A DNA stretch of 64,000 nt from Actinomadura opuntiae. Lineage in GTDB: Bacteria > Actinomycetota > Actinomycetes > Streptosporangiales > Streptosporangiaceae. Shown piece by piece: positions 15,619 to 28,773 of this stretch. The DNA lies in NCBI RefSeq assembly GCF_030283205.1, contig NZ_JASNWF010000002.1, positions 62,001-126,000 on the forward strand. Reading direction: 5' to 3'. The notes under the pieces were generated by a model. That model saw only the letters and a list, made by a program, of their open reading frames with translations. It was not told the origin of the DNA and ran no database searches. The position numbers and the translations under genes are program-made. Positions within the stretch are counted from its first letter, which is position 1; each line of letters begins with the position of its first letter.

Positions 15619-16206
15619 TCAGGTGTTGAGGAAGCCGAGCATCTGCTTGATCTCCGCCGTGCGGGACTCCACGACGCGTCCTGCGAACGCCCTCGCGTCC
15701 GGGTTGGCGCCGTTCTTCCGCTCCACCTGCGCCATCTCCACCGCGTTGTGCTGGTGGGCGGTGAACAGGGTGAGGAAGGCGGGCTCGAACTCGGCGTCCT
15801 TCTCCCGCCGCAGCGTGTCGATCTCCTTGGCGGTGGTGCCGGGCGAGGCGCCGTGGTGCTGGTGGGTGTGCGCCGCCGCGCCGGACGCGAGCGGCTTCTT
15901 CCACCTGTGCAGCCAGGACGTCATCAGCTCCAGCTCTTCGGACTGCGTCGTGTCGACGGCGGAGGCCAGCGTCCGCACCTGCGGGTGTGCGGCGCGTCCG
16001 GCGGCCAGCCGCACCATCTCCAGCCCCTGCTTGTGGTGCGCGACCATCATCTGCAGGAACATCACGTCCTCGGCGTTGTAGCGAGGCGTGCCAGACGCGG
16101 CGCTCGCCGGTTCCGTCTTCGCCTGCTCGCCGCGGCACGCCGTCAGCACGAGGGGAGCGGCGAGGACGGCGGCCAGCGCGGCGGCCGTGCGGCGGCGGGC
16201 GCTCAC
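15619..16206 (-). CDS. DUF305 lipoprotein
   Basis: 195 residues from GTG 16206, overlapping the LPMO stop by 4 bases (GTGA). A lipoprotein signal ends in LTAC (about residue 22). DUF305 is present as FLQMMVAHHKQGLEMVRLA (about 49-67) and LFTAHQHNAVEMAQ (about 145-158), both with the paired histidines of this ferritin-like four-helix family, plus a histidine cluster HTHQHHG. DUF305 proteins are extracytoplasmic and often linked to metal handling. Translational coupling with an LPMO, a copper enzyme, suggests a copper-related helper role; that is inference. Confidence 0.8.
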   Translation of the reverse strand: MSARRRTAAALAAVLAAPLVLTACRGEQAKTEPASAASGTPRYNAEDVMFLQMMVAHHKQGLEMVRLAAGRAAHPQVRTLASAVDTTQSEELELMTSWLHRWKKPLASGAAAHTHQHHGASPGTTAKEIDTLRREKDAEFEPAFLTLFTAHQHNAVEMAQVERKNGANPDARAFAGRVVESRTAEIKQMLGFLNT

Positions 16207-16973
16207 AGCGGAAGCCACAGCGCGAGCGTGTACTGCGACGGCTCCCAGCCCGGAAGCGCCGTGTGGCTCTGGCGGCAGCGGTACCGGGCACCGTTGAAGG
16301 CCACCACGTCGCCGGTGCGGTACGCCTTGCCCGCCTTCCACGTTCCCCCTGCTGCGGGCTTCCCGGTCGAGGGCTTGGGCGCGGCCGGGCGCGGGCTCGG
16401 CTTCTTGGTCGGAGGCGCAGGCTCGGTGGTGGGCGTCGACGGCTGCGATCCGCCGCCCGTCCCGCCGCCGACGTTGAGGTCGATGCAGCTGTAGAACGCG
16501 TTCGCGGTGTCGCCGATGTTCCACACCGCGAGGACGGTGCGCCGCCCGGGGAACTTGCGGAGGTCGACCTTGTGGGTCACGACCGCGCCCGGCTGCTGGT
16601 TCCCGCCGTCGAACGTGGCGACTTTCGTGTTCCCGATGTAGTACGTCCAGTCGGACGTGCGGTGCCGCGCGGTGAACACCCACCGGAACGTGACGGTCGT
16701 GCCGACCGACTGCGCCGGCCACTTGCGGCTCTCGTCCGACAGCACCGAGAACCGGCTGACGCCGCCGTCGCAGCGGCGCTGCCCCTTCGCGCCCTCGACG
16801 CTCTGCGGCTCGAACCGGATCGGCCCGCAGTCGGGCACCGCGCCCGCCGCGCAAAGCGCCTGCCGGCTCGCAGGGGCGGAGACGTAGCCGTGCGCCGACG
16901 CGGGGCCCGCGACGAGCAGCGGCGCTCCGACGGCCGCCACGGCGGCGAGGGGATAGGCGACGGATCTGCGCAT
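16203..16973 (-). CDS. AA10 lytic polysaccharide monooxygenase with CBM5/12
   Basis: 256 residues from ATG 16973, with GGGAG 8 bases upstream. A signal peptide ends at PASA, leaving His as the first mature residue (HGYV), the first ligand of the copper histidine brace; the second histidine is in TARHRTSDW. AA10 features follow: CGPIRFEPQSVEG, VWNIGDTANAFYSCIDLNVG. A Pro/Thr-rich linker (about 175-205) leads to a C-terminal chitin-binding module (W-K-A-G-K-A-Y-R-T-G-D-V-V and RCRQSHTALPGWEPS). Secreted, it would oxidatively cleave chitin or cellulose. Confidence 0.92.
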   Translation of the reverse strand: MRRSVAYPLAAVAAVGAPLLVAGPASAHGYVSAPASRQALCAAGAVPDCGPIRFEPQSVEGAKGQRRCDGGVSRFSVLSDESRKWPAQSVGTTVTFRWVFTARHRTSDWTYYIGNTKVATFDGGNQQPGAVVTHKVDLRKFPGRRTVLAVWNIGDTANAFYSCIDLNVGGGTGGGSQPSTPTTEPAPPTKKPSPRPAAPKPSTGKPAAGGTWKAGKAYRTGDVVAFNGARYRCRQSHTALPGWEPSQYTLALWLPL

Positions 16974-17134
16974 GAAGAGATCTCCCAACGGTCGTCCGCG
17001 GCCACCGGACGCCGGCGTGCCGCAATGCCGTCGGACGCTAGTGACAACCGCCCTAAAGGATCTTTAACGATCCGCGAAGAACCCATCAAGGTTCACCGGG
17101 ACGGCCGGCTCGGGTCCGCACGCTGGGAGAACGC

Positions 17135-17168
17135 GACGGGCCGGCGCGATCGCACGCGCCGGCCCGTC
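17135..17168 (-). terminator. Terminator of the dnaK-clpB operon
   Basis: A perfect 14-bp stem, GACGGGCCGGCGCG with CGCGCCGGCCCGTC, around a 6-base loop, 14 bp after the clpB stop. No T-run, as usual for high-GC actinomycetes. Confidence 0.75.
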
Positions 17169-17182
17169 CGGAAGGAACCCGC

Positions 17183-19780
<2,598 letters not shown>

Positions 19781-19798
19781 GGTCCCCGTACTCCTTCT

Positions 19799-19814
19799 CG
19801 GGGGACGCCCCCCG
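19799..19814 (-). other. Short intergenic hairpin between hspR and clpB
   Basis: CGGGGG and CCCCCG separated by four bases, just upstream of the clpB RBS (AGAAGGAG on the minus strand). It could be an attenuator or an mRNA processing site that sets clpB level relative to dnaK. Confidence 0.35.
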
Positions 19815-19820
19815 GGTAGT

Positions 19821-20267
19821 TCAGTCCCGGTTGCGCTCGTGCCACACCACGACGCTGGTGTGCCTGATCGGCACCAGGTCGGAGCCGGGAGTGCCGCCCG
19901 GGTCCCCGCGCCGCCGCTGCTGCGCCAGGCGCGCCGCGACCGACCGGGTCGATTCGAGTTCGTTGGCGAGCTCCTCCAGGGCGGCGTGCGCCTTGGCGAG
20001 CTCCTCGCGGAGCCGCACGTTGTCGCGCTGCAGCTCCAGGATGTGCTTGATGCCGGAGAGGTTGACGCCCTCCTCCTGGGAGAGCCGCTGGATCTCGCGC
20101 AGCATCACGATGTCGCGCATCGAGTACCGGCGGCCCCGCCCGGCGGTGCGGCCGGGGCACACCAGCCCCATCCGGTCGTAGGTGCGCAGCGTCTGCGGGT
20201 GCAGGCCCGACAGCTGCGCCGCCACCGAGATCACATAGACCGGAGTGTCGTCGCCGAACGGTTCCAC
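19821..20267 (-). CDS. hspR: HspR heat-shock repressor (MerR type)
   Basis: 148 residues. The MerR winged helix is at residues 10-80: [40 protein letters not shown], then [13 protein letters not shown], followed by a coiled coil ([20 protein letters not shown]). HspR represses the dnaK operon by binding HAIR sites with DnaK as co-repressor. Located 4 bp after dnaJ, the conserved actinobacterial order. Confidence 0.95.
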   Translation of the reverse strand: MEPFGDDTPVYVISVAAQLSGLHPQTLRTYDRMGLVCPGRTAGRGRRYSMRDIVMLREIQRLSQEEGVNLSGIKHILELQRDNVRLREELAKAHAALEELANELESTRSVAARLAQQRRRGDPGGTPGSDLVPIRHTSVVVWHERNRD

Positions 20268-20271
20268 TGGC

Positions 20272-21444
20272 TCACTCCGTTCTCGCCTGCTGGAGCAGCT
20301 CGCCGCGCAGGTCCTCGCCGGAGCCCGCGTCGCGGAGCCGCTCCAGCGCCTCGCGGGTCTGGTCGTCGAGCTTGCTCGGCACCTGGACGTCCACGGTGAC
20401 GAGCAGGTCGCCCTTCGTGCCGTCGCGGCGCGGCGCGCCCCGGCCCCGCACCCGGAACGTGCGGCCGTTCGGGGTACCCTCCGGCAGCCGCAGCGTCACC
20501 GGCTGGCCCTGGAACGTCGGCACCCGGATCTCCGCGCCGAGCGCCGCCTCCGGGAACGTCACCGGCACCGTCATCGTCAGGTTGTCGCCGGTGCGGCCGA
20601 ACACCTTGTGCGGCAGCACCTTGATGTTCACGTACAGGTCGCCCTGCGGGCCGCCGTTCTCGCCCGGCGCGCCCTTGCCCTTCAGCCGGATCCGCTGCCC
20701 GTCCGCGACGCCCGCCGGGATGCGGGCCTGGATGGTGCGGTCGGACTGCTTGCGGCCGCTGCCGTGGCAGGTCGGGCACGGGTCGTCCACGACCAGCCCG
20801 CGGCCGTGGCACTCCCGGCACGGCTCCTGGAACCCGAAGTTGCCGAGGTTGCGGGTCTCGTGCCCGGTGCCCTCGCAGTTCGGGCACACCCGCGGCACCG
20901 TGCCGGCCTTCGCGCCGGTGCCCCGGCACGACGGGCACGCCGCCTCGCTGGTCAGCTTGATCGGGACGGTCACGCCGTTCATCGCGCGGCCGAACGACAG
21001 CGTCACGTCGGTCTCGACGTCGGCGCCGCGCCGCGCCCGCCGCGCGCCGGTCCCCGTCGTGCGGGTGCCGCCGCCCCGGTTGAACAGGCCGCCGAACAGG
21101 TCGCCGATGCGCTCGCCGGCGCCGCCCGTCTGCGCGCCCCCGGTCTGCCCGAAGATGTCCCCGAGGTCGAAGGGGAAGCCCCCGCCGCCCTGCTGGCCGC
21201 GGAAACCGCCCGGCATGGACCGCACCGCGTCGTACTCCTTGCGGCGCTTGTCGTCCGACAGGACGTCGTAGGCCTCGGAGACCTCCTTGAAGCGCTCCTC
21301 GGCGTCGACGTCCCCCTTGTTGGCGTCCGGGTGGTACTTGCGCGCCAGCTTCCGGTAGGACTTCTTGATCTCCTCCTGCGAGGCCGACTTCGAGACACCG
21401 AGGACTTTGTAGTAGTCCTTCTCCAGGTAGTCCTTGGTGCTCAC
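20272..21444 (-). CDS. dnaJ: DnaJ co-chaperone
   Basis: 390 residues from GTG 21444. J-domain with the HPD motif ([10 protein letters not shown], about residue 41), a Gly/Phe-rich linker ([15 protein letters not shown]), then a zinc domain with four CxxCxGxG repeats ([32 protein letters not shown]), and the C-terminal substrate-binding domain. It stimulates DnaK ATPase and delivers clients. Lies between grpE (65 bp) and hspR (4 bp). Confidence 0.96.
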   Translation of the reverse strand: MSTKDYLEKDYYKVLGVSKSASQEEIKKSYRKLARKYHPDANKGDVDAEERFKEVSEAYDVLSDDKRRKEYDAVRSMPGGFRGQQGGGGFPFDLGDIFGQTGGAQTGGAGERIGDLFGGLFNRGGGTRTTGTGARRARRGADVETDVTLSFGRAMNGVTVPIKLTSEAACPSCRGTGAKAGTVPRVCPNCEGTGHETRNLGNFGFQEPCRECHGRGLVVDDPCPTCHGSGRKQSDRTIQARIPAGVADGQRIRLKGKGAPGENGGPQGDLYVNIKVLPHKVFGRTGDNLTMTVPVTFPEAALGAEIRVPTFQGQPVTLRLPEGTPNGRTFRVRGRGAPRRDGTKGDLLVTVDVQVPSKLDDQTREALERLRDAGSGEDLRGELLQQARTE

Positions 21445-21509
21445 GGCGCCCCGCTCTCTGCTATCGCCACTTGCGTCTCGTCTTCGTCCCGCCCGGCCCG
21501 CGGGCGGGA

Positions 21510-22129
21510 TCACTCGTCGCCGTCGTCGCCGCTCTCGCCGTCGGAGGCGCCCGCGTTCGGGTCGGGCTCGGCCACCGCGACCCGGGCGGGCCGCAGGACC
21601 CGCTCCCCGATCCGGTAGCCGGGTTGCAGGACGTCCACCACGCTCGTCTCGGCCACGTCGGCCGAGTAGGAGTGCATGAGCGCCTCGTGGACGGTCGGGT
21701 CGAACGGCTCGCTCTTCTCCCCGAACTTCTCCAGGCCGAGCTTGCCGGTGACCGCCTCCAGGCTCTCGGCGACGGACTTGAAGCCGCCGGTGAGCTCGTC
21801 GTGGTCCCGGGCGCGGCCGATGTCGTCCAGCACCGGGAGCAGCTCGGACAGCACCTGCCCGAGGGCCTGCTCGCGGACCGCGACCCGGTCCCGCTCGACC
21901 CGCTTGCGGTAGTTGTCGTACTCGGCCTTGAGCCGCTGGAGGTCGGCCAGCCGCTCGTCCAGCTGCGTCTTCAGCGAGGAGACCTCCTCGTCGGTTCCCC
22001 CGGCGTCCCCCGCGGGGGCCTCGGGGGCCGGCTCGGCCGCCGGCTCCCGGGGCTCGCCCGTCTCGGGATCGATGCGCCGCCTGTCGCGGATCACCGGGCC
22101 CTCCTTCTCCTCGCCCTCCTGGGGAGAAG

Positions 22130-22133
<4 letters not shown>
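21510..22133 (-). CDS. grpE: GrpE nucleotide exchange factor
   Basis: 207 residues. Long N-terminal coiled coil ([30 protein letters not shown]) and the beta-domain with [20 protein letters not shown] and [20 protein letters not shown]. The GTG start overlaps the dnaK stop by 4 bases, indicating coupled translation. Acidic, disordered C-terminal tail. Releases ADP from DnaK. Confidence 0.95.
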
Positions 22134-23989
<1,856 letters not shown>

Positions 23990-24105
23990 GTCTCTCGTCC
24001 TCCGTCGTTTCCGGTGTTATCGCGCCCCGGTCGCCCCCGGGGTGCGGCCGGTCGATGTCGTGTCTGTCCGCCAGGGTGCCCGGCCGGCGCCTCGTTGTCA
24101 AATGA

Positions 24106-24126
24106 CTTGAGTCGACCGGACTCAAC
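24106..24126 (-). promoter_or_regulatory. HAIR operator (HspR box) upstream of dnaK
   Basis: CTTGAGT-N7-ACTCAAC (24106-24112, 24120-24126) matches the known HAIR consensus CTTGAGT-N7-ACTCAAG at 13 of 14 positions. Read on the minus strand, TTGAGT could also act as -35 with TTTGAC 17 bp downstream as -10, so HspR would block the promoter directly. Confidence 0.88.
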
Positions 24127-24132
24127 TTTGCT

Positions 24133-24155
24133 GACGTCCTCTATAACAGGACGTC
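24133..24155. promoter_or_regulatory. Second dyad beside HAIR, toward the sigma gene
   Basis: Perfect 8-bp arms GACGTCCT and AGGACGTC around CTATAAC. The loop contains a TATAAC -10-like hexamer on the plus strand. It is unrelated to HAIR and may be the operator of the divergent sigma-factor operon beginning at 24262. Confidence 0.5.
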
Positions 24156-24261
24156 TGAGCGCCCTATTCCGGTTCCCGGCGGCCGCGGGAAACCGGGAAA
24201 GCGGGACCGGGTTGCGGGTGATACGTGTGTGACCGCCATCCGCGCCACGGAAAGGCACCAC

Positions 24262-24873
24262 ATGACAGCGGACCCCCTCGCCGCGACGCCGGACCGGGCC
24301 GGCGCCGGCCCGGCGCCGCGGCCGTCCCTGCACGACCCGCAACGCTTCGGCGAGGTCTTCGACGCCCACTTCGCCGAGATCCACCGGTACGCCGCGAACC
24401 GCCTCGGCCCGGACGCCGCGCCCGACATCGCGTCCCAGACCTTCCTGGAGGCGTTCCGCGGCCGGCACCGCTACGACCCCGCGCGGGCGAACGTCCGGAC
24501 GTGGCTGTACGGCATCGCGACGAACCTGATCGGCAAGCACCGGCGCGGCGAGGTCCGGGCGCTGCGGGCCCGGGAGCGGATGGGCCCCGGCCTCGTCCGG
24601 GCCGTCGAGGGCCACGCCGACGTGATCGACTCCCGGGTCAGCGCGCAGGGCCTGCGCGGACGGCTCGCCGGGGCGGTCGCGGGGCTGTCGAAGGGCGAGC
24701 GCGACGTGCTGCTGCTGGTCGCGCTCGCCGAGCTGAGCCACGACGAGGTCGCGGCGGCGCTGGGCGTCCCGTACGGGACGGTCGGCTCCCGGCTCAGCCG
24801 GGCCAGGAAGAAGGTGCGCGAGGCGCTCGGTGGGACGAATCCGATGCTGGACGGGGAGGACGACCATGGATGA
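24262..24873 (+). CDS. RNA polymerase sigma factor, ECF-like (first of three)
   Basis: 203 residues from ATG 24262 (GGAAAGG 7 bases ahead). Sigma2: FGEVFDAHFAEIHRYAANRL, SQTFLEAFRGRHRYDPARAN, VRTWLYGIATNLIGKHRR (about residues 28-95). Sigma4: LSKGERDVLLLVALAELSHD, EVAAALGVPYGTVGSRLSRA (about 140-190). It has no extra C-terminal domain. The CU044_5270 gene overlaps its 3' end by 8 bp. Would direct RNA polymerase to a small regulon that probably includes its own operon. Confidence 0.88.
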   Translation: MTADPLAATPDRAGAGPAPRPSLHDPQRFGEVFDAHFAEIHRYAANRLGPDAAPDIASQTFLEAFRGRHRYDPARANVRTWLYGIATNLIGKHRRGEVRALRARERMGPGLVRAVEGHADVIDSRVSAQGLRGRLAGAVAGLSKGERDVLLLVALAELSHDEVAAALGVPYGTVGSRLSRARKKVREALGGTNPMLDGEDDHG

Positions 24874-26062
24874 GCTGCGGACCCTGCGGGACGCCTACGG
24901 CGAGCCCGCGCCGCCGACCATGACGGAGATCGAGCGGGCCCGCGCCCGCTGGGAGGGGGAGAGCGCGCCGCGCCGCTTCCGCACCCGGTTCGGGCGGCCG
25001 CTCGGGATCGGCCTCGGCGCGGTCGCGGCCGGTGCCGCGGCGGCCGTCGCCATCGCGGCCACCGGCCAGGGGGCGGCGGACGGGCCGGGCTCGCCGAAGG
25101 CACCGGGGGACATCGACCTGGGCCGGCGGGCGGTGCTCGCCGCGGCGACCAAGGCGGAGCAGGCGCCGACCGGCAGGTACTGGTACACCGACCGGGTCTC
25201 CGGCCAGTCCTACATCGTGCGCTCGAAGTCCGGCCGGCCGTACGCGATCGTCGGCGCGGCCGACGAGATGTTCGGCTGGGACGGCGTGAAGCCCGGCATG
25301 GGCGAGATGTACTACGACCGCGACCTTCCGGCACGTCCGCTGACCGAGCGGGACGCGGCGGTGTGGCGCGCGGACGGGGCGCCGTCGAGCTTCCGCACCT
25401 GGTCCGGCGACCACCATGCCACCTACACCACCACGGCGTCGAAGTGGCGGTCGAGCGGTCCGGGAGTGGGCCTGGACCCCGAGGGCGGAGGCACGTTCTT
25501 CTGGGGGAAATCGGCCCGGGAGCTGCAGGAACTGCCCACCGACCCGGCCGCGCTCACCACGCTGGTCCTGTCCGACGAGGCGCTGAGGAAGCGGTTCGGG
25601 AAGAAGGTCGCCGGCGCGCCCCGCGCGGTGGAGCGGACGATGACGCCCGCCGCGAAGATGCGGATCGCGGGAGGATTCCTGTCCGCGCCGACGCCGCCGA
25701 AGGTCCGGGCGGGCCTGATGCGGGCGCTGGCCGCCCTGCCGGGCGTTCACGCGGTCGCCCGCGACACCGACCCGCTGGGCCGCACGGGCGTCGCGCTCGC
25801 CGCCGACCCCATGTCGTCCACCGACGACGGTGAGTACGGGACCGAGAAGGCCGACCGGGGGACCTACACGTGGCGCAGCGTGTTCGTCTTCGACGAGCGC
25901 ACCGGTGCGCTGCTGTCCATGCAGGACGAGCTCGTCAAGCCCGGCGGCGTGTACCGGACGCGCACGCCCGGTTTCATCATCAGCTATGAGACCTTCCGCA
26001 GTTCCGGCTGGACGCAGAGCGAGCCGAAGCCGCCGGCCGCGCTGCCCTTCCCGGCCCGCTGA
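24866..26062 (+). CDS. CU044_5270 family protein (first of three)
   Basis: 398 residues from ATG 24866. Short cytosolic N-terminus (MDELRTLRDAYGEPAPPTMT), one membrane helix (about 50-75, IGLGAVAAGAAAAVAIAATG), then a large predicted extracytoplasmic domain with GRYWYTDRVSGQSYIVRSKS, a repeated LPTDPAALTTLVLSDEALRK, and a final VFVFDERTGALLSMQDEL. This matches the CU044_5270 family, which always sits after a sigma gene; the topology suggests a membrane anti-sigma or signal sensor, but the family role is unproven. The second copy (26715-27920) is its close paralogue. Confidence 0.8.
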   Translation: MDELRTLRDAYGEPAPPTMTEIERARARWEGESAPRRFRTRFGRPLGIGLGAVAAGAAAAVAIAATGQGAADGPGSPKAPGDIDLGRRAVLAAATKAEQAPTGRYWYTDRVSGQSYIVRSKSGRPYAIVGAADEMFGWDGVKPGMGEMYYDRDLPARPLTERDAAVWRADGAPSSFRTWSGDHHATYTTTASKWRSSGPGVGLDPEGGGTFFWGKSARELQELPTDPAALTTLVLSDEALRKRFGKKVAGAPRAVERTMTPAAKMRIAGGFLSAPTPPKVRAGLMRALAALPGVHAVARDTDPLGRTGVALAADPMSSTDDGEYGTEKADRGTYTWRSVFVFDERTGALLSMQDELVKPGGVYRTRTPGFIISYETFRSSGWTQSEPKPPAALPFPAR

Positions 26063-26101
26063 GCCCGCTGACCGGGGATGCTCCGGTAAGAAACGGCGGG
26101 C
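26063..26101 (+). terminator. Two-level hairpin after the first sigma operon
   Basis: GCCCGC (26063) pairs with GCGGGC (26096), enclosing ACCGG/CCGGT (26071, 26083). Possible terminator; quite different from the long palindromes after operons two and three. Confidence 0.35.
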
Positions 26102-26148
26102 CCGGATCACTACCCGGGTGAAGCACCCCCGGACGAAGGGCTCGGACC

Positions 26149-26718
26149 TTGTCGGACCCCGATGACACAGCCCGGTTCACGGCGCTCTACGACGCGCACC
26201 ATCCGCGCGTCCACGCCTACGCCGTGAGCCGGGTCGGCGTGCAGGCCGCCGAAGAGATCACCAGTGAGACGTTCTGCGTCGCGTGGCGGCGCGTCCGCGA
26301 CCTGCCGGACGAGCCGCTGCCCTGGCTGCTCGGCATCGCCCGCAACCTGCTGCGCGAGTCGTACCGGGCGCGGGACCGGCAGGACGCGCTGGCCCGCGAG
26401 TTGCGCACCTGGGCGGCCGGCGAGCCGCCCGGCGGCGACGTCGGGGAGGCGGTGGCCGAGCGCGCCGGGATGCTGCGCGCGCTCGCCTCGCTGCCCGACG
26501 GCGACCGCGAGCTGCTGACGCTGGTCGCCTGGCACGGGCTGTCGCCGGGCGAGGCGGCGAAGGTCGCCCGGTGCTCGAAGGCGTCGTTCTACGTGCGGCT
26601 GCACCGCGCGCGGCGGCGGCTGGAGCGGGCGCTCGCCGCGGAGGCGCGGACGCCGGACCCCGGCGTGCCCGCCCGCCGCCCGTCCCTGGTCACCCCGGAA
26701 AGGAAGGCCGTCCGATGA
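26149..26718 (+). CDS. RNA polymerase sigma factor (second of three)
   Basis: 189 residues from TTG 26149, with GAAGGG upstream. Sigma2: FTALYDAHHPRVHAYAVSRV, EITSETFCVAWRRVRDLPDE, LPWLLGIARNLLRESYRAR. Sigma4: ALASLPDGDRELLTLVAWHG, LSPGEAAKVARCSKASFYVR. Its sigma4 recognition helix differs from copies one and three, so it probably reads a different promoter. ATGA overlap with the following CU044_5270 gene. Confidence 0.86.
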   Translation: MSDPDDTARFTALYDAHHPRVHAYAVSRVGVQAAEEITSETFCVAWRRVRDLPDEPLPWLLGIARNLLRESYRARDRQDALARELRTWAAGEPPGGDVGEAVAERAGMLRALASLPDGDRELLTLVAWHGLSPGEAAKVARCSKASFYVRLHRARRRLERALAAEARTPDPGVPARRPSLVTPERKAVR

Positions 26719-27920
26719 AGCACGACGTGATGGAGGCGCTGGCCGCCGCGCGGCCCGCGCAGCTCGACCCGCCGGCGGACCCGGCCGCCGCCCGCGCGCG
26801 CCGCGAGCGCGACCTCGGACGGGCGTTCCGGGCGGACGCGGCACCCGCCGGGGAGCGGACGCGGGGGCGGCGTCCCGTCATCTGGGCGCTGACCGGCGTG
26901 GTCGCGGCCGGGGCGGCGGCGGCCGTGGGGATCGCGACGATCGGGTCCTCGGGTTCCCCCGATTCGCCCGGCGGCTCCCGGCCGTCCGGGACGATCGACC
27001 TCAACAAGCAGGCGGTGCTCGCCGCCGCCACCAAGGCGGAGCTGGCGCCGATCGGCAGGTACTGGTACACCGACCAGCTCGACGGCCAGTCCTACATCGT
27101 GCAGGCGAAAACCGGCGCGTACGCGATCGTCGGGGCGCAGAGCGAGTCCTTCAGCTGGCACGGTGCGAAGTCCGGCATGGGCGAGGGGTACTACCTGCGC
27201 GACCTGCCGGCCCGCCCGCCGACCCCGCGCGACGCGGCGCTGTGGCGCAAGGCGGGCTCGCCGTCGAGCTTCCGCGTCCGCACCGACGGCGGCTCCACCA
27301 CCTACACCACCAAGGTGACGAAGTGGCGATCGGACGGCCCGGAGGCCGGCATCGATGCGCGCGGCGGCGGCGACTTCCTCGGCAAGTCGGCGGAGGAGCT
27401 GCGGAAGCTGCCGACCGATCCGTCCGCGCTCGCCCGCCTCTTCCTGAGCGACGCGGAGATGGGGAAGAGCCTCGGGATGTCCCCGGCGAGCGGGCGGAAG
27501 CCGAGCGCGGAGCAGGCCGCCGACGCCAAGATCTGGCGGGTGGCCTCGCTCCTCGGCGGCTCCCCGATGCCGCCGAAGGTGCGGGCCGGGCTGATGCGGG
27601 CGCTGGCCGCGCAGCCGGGCGTCCAGGCCATCGGGCACGTCACCGACCCGCTGGGCCGCCGCGGCGTCGCGCTGGCCTCCGCCGAGCGCACCACGGCGAC
27701 CACGGACGGGCCGAAGGGCGACCGGGGCGCGTACCGCTCGCGCGACGTGATCGTCTTCGACGAGCGCACCGGCGCGCTGCTGTCCGTGCAGGACACGCTG
27801 ACCCGGCCGGGCGGTGAGTACGCGGGGATGAAGCCCGGCTTCATCATCAATTACTCGGCCACCCGCTCGACGAACTGGACCGACACCAAGCCGAAGCCCC
27901 CCGCGAAACTCCCCTTCTGA
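26715..27920 (+). CDS. CU044_5270 family protein (second of three)
   Basis: 401 residues. Membrane helix at about 54-76 (VIWALTGVVAAGAAAAVGIA). The outer domain repeats landmarks of the first copy almost residue for residue: GRYWYTDQLDGQSYIVQAKT, GSPSSFRVRTDGGSTTYTTK, LPTDPSALARLFLSDAEMGK, MPPKVRAGLMRALAAQPGVQ, VIVFDERTGALLSVQDTLTR. Such similarity indicates a local operon duplication. A 64-bp palindromic element starts 10 bp after its stop. Confidence 0.8.
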   Translation: MKHDVMEALAAARPAQLDPPADPAAARARRERDLGRAFRADAAPAGERTRGRRPVIWALTGVVAAGAAAAVGIATIGSSGSPDSPGGSRPSGTIDLNKQAVLAAATKAELAPIGRYWYTDQLDGQSYIVQAKTGAYAIVGAQSESFSWHGAKSGMGEGYYLRDLPARPPTPRDAALWRKAGSPSSFRVRTDGGSTTYTTKVTKWRSDGPEAGIDARGGGDFLGKSAEELRKLPTDPSALARLFLSDAEMGKSLGMSPASGRKPSAEQAADAKIWRVASLLGGSPMPPKVRAGLMRALAAQPGVQAIGHVTDPLGRRGVALASAERTTATTDGPKGDRGAYRSRDVIVFDERTGALLSVQDTLTRPGGEYAGMKPGFIINYSATRSTNWTDTKPKPPAKLPF

Positions 27921-27930
27921 CCCCCCTTTT

Positions 27931-27994
27931 CGTTGACTTGCGGCGAGTCGTTGTTATGGCGGCGTCCATAACGACGACACGCCGCAAGTCAACG
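27931..27994. repeat. Long palindromic element, copy 1
   Basis: Left arm 27931-27959 and right arm 27966-27994 are inverted copies (27 of 29 bases) around CGGCGT. Arms begin CGTTGACTTGCGGCG and end GTTATGG. The outer CGTTGA of the right arm, read on the minus strand, provides the stop codon of the tetR gene at 27989. The element lies between two converging genes and could act as a bidirectional terminator, but its sequence is shared with copy 2 at 32105, which ordinary terminators do not explain. Confidence 0.85.
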
Positions 27995-28732
27995 AGGGCG
28001 GTGGGCCTCGATGCCGGCCAGGACGCAGGACAGGCCGTAGTCGAAGCGCTGTTCCAGCACGTCGGCGGTCTCCCGGGCCCAGACCTCCCTGACGTGGGCG
28101 GTGAGCCGGGGGTGGCGGTCGGCGATCTCGGCGAGGTAGGGAGCGAGGGTCTCCAGCCAGTCCTCGCCGGTCGCGGCGTCGTGGGCGTTCTGCCAGCTCG
28201 CCTCGCTGCCGGCCGCGCCGATGACGTAGTCGGCGACCAGCGACATCGCGTTCTCCAGGTCCATGCCGGCGAGGCCGGCGCCGTCGAACGCGGCGATCAC
28301 CTCGTCCAGGACACGGGTGGCGTTCGGGCCGATCATCGGCTGGACGCCGAACAGCGGCACCGTCCACGGATGCCGGTGGATCATCGTCCGGAGGCTGCGG
28401 GCGTAGCCGGCGACGGCGTCCCGCCAGCCGTCGTCGCCGTCGCCGCCGTCGCCGGGCGGGACGCGGACCTCGCCCATCACCCGGTCCAGCGCCAGTTCCA
28501 GCAGCTCGTCCTTGTTGGCGACGTGCCAGTAGACGGACGTGGCGCCGGAGTTCAGCCGGGTGCCGAGCCGCCGCATGCTGAGCCCGTCCAGGCCCTCGGC
28601 GTCGAGCAGTTCCAGCGCGGCGTCGACGATCTGCCCGCGGGTGAGGGTCGGCTGCTCGCGCCTGGCGCGCGCCGGCCGCGTCCACACCGACTCCGGCGGC
28701 TTGCGCGCGCCCGCCCTCTCCGTGCCCGCCAT
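27989..28732 (-). CDS. TetR family regulator with tetracycline-repressor-type C-terminus
   Basis: 247 residues from ATG 28732 (GGGAGG 6 bases ahead). HTH: LTRGQIVDAALELLDAEGLD, GLSMRRLGTRLNSGATSVYW, HVANKDELLELALDRVMGEV. The H-V-x-N-K-D-E-L-L pattern and long C-terminal domain (TVPLFGVQPMIGPNATRVLD) are those of the TetR_C_1 class that controls MFS drug pumps. The stop codon lies in the palindromic element. Divergent from the MFS exporter at 28846 with clear operator repeats between. Confidence 0.85.
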   Translation of the reverse strand: MAGTERAGARKPPESVWTRPARARREQPTLTRGQIVDAALELLDAEGLDGLSMRRLGTRLNSGATSVYWHVANKDELLELALDRVMGEVRVPPGDGGDGDDGWRDAVAGYARSLRTMIHRHPWTVPLFGVQPMIGPNATRVLDEVIAAFDGAGLAGMDLENAMSLVADYVIGAAGSEASWQNAHDAATGEDWLETLAPYLAEIADRHPRLTAHVREVWARETADVLEQRFDYGLSCVLAGIEAHRPR

Positions 28733-28773
28733 CGGCCCTCCCCGGCTCGGTCCGTCTCGTACAGGGTACCGGG

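Noticed and set aside
23990-24261. CIRCE element for HrcA upstream of dnaK
   Set aside because: The CIRCE sequence is absent; the dyads present are HAIR and GACGTCCT/AGGACGTC.
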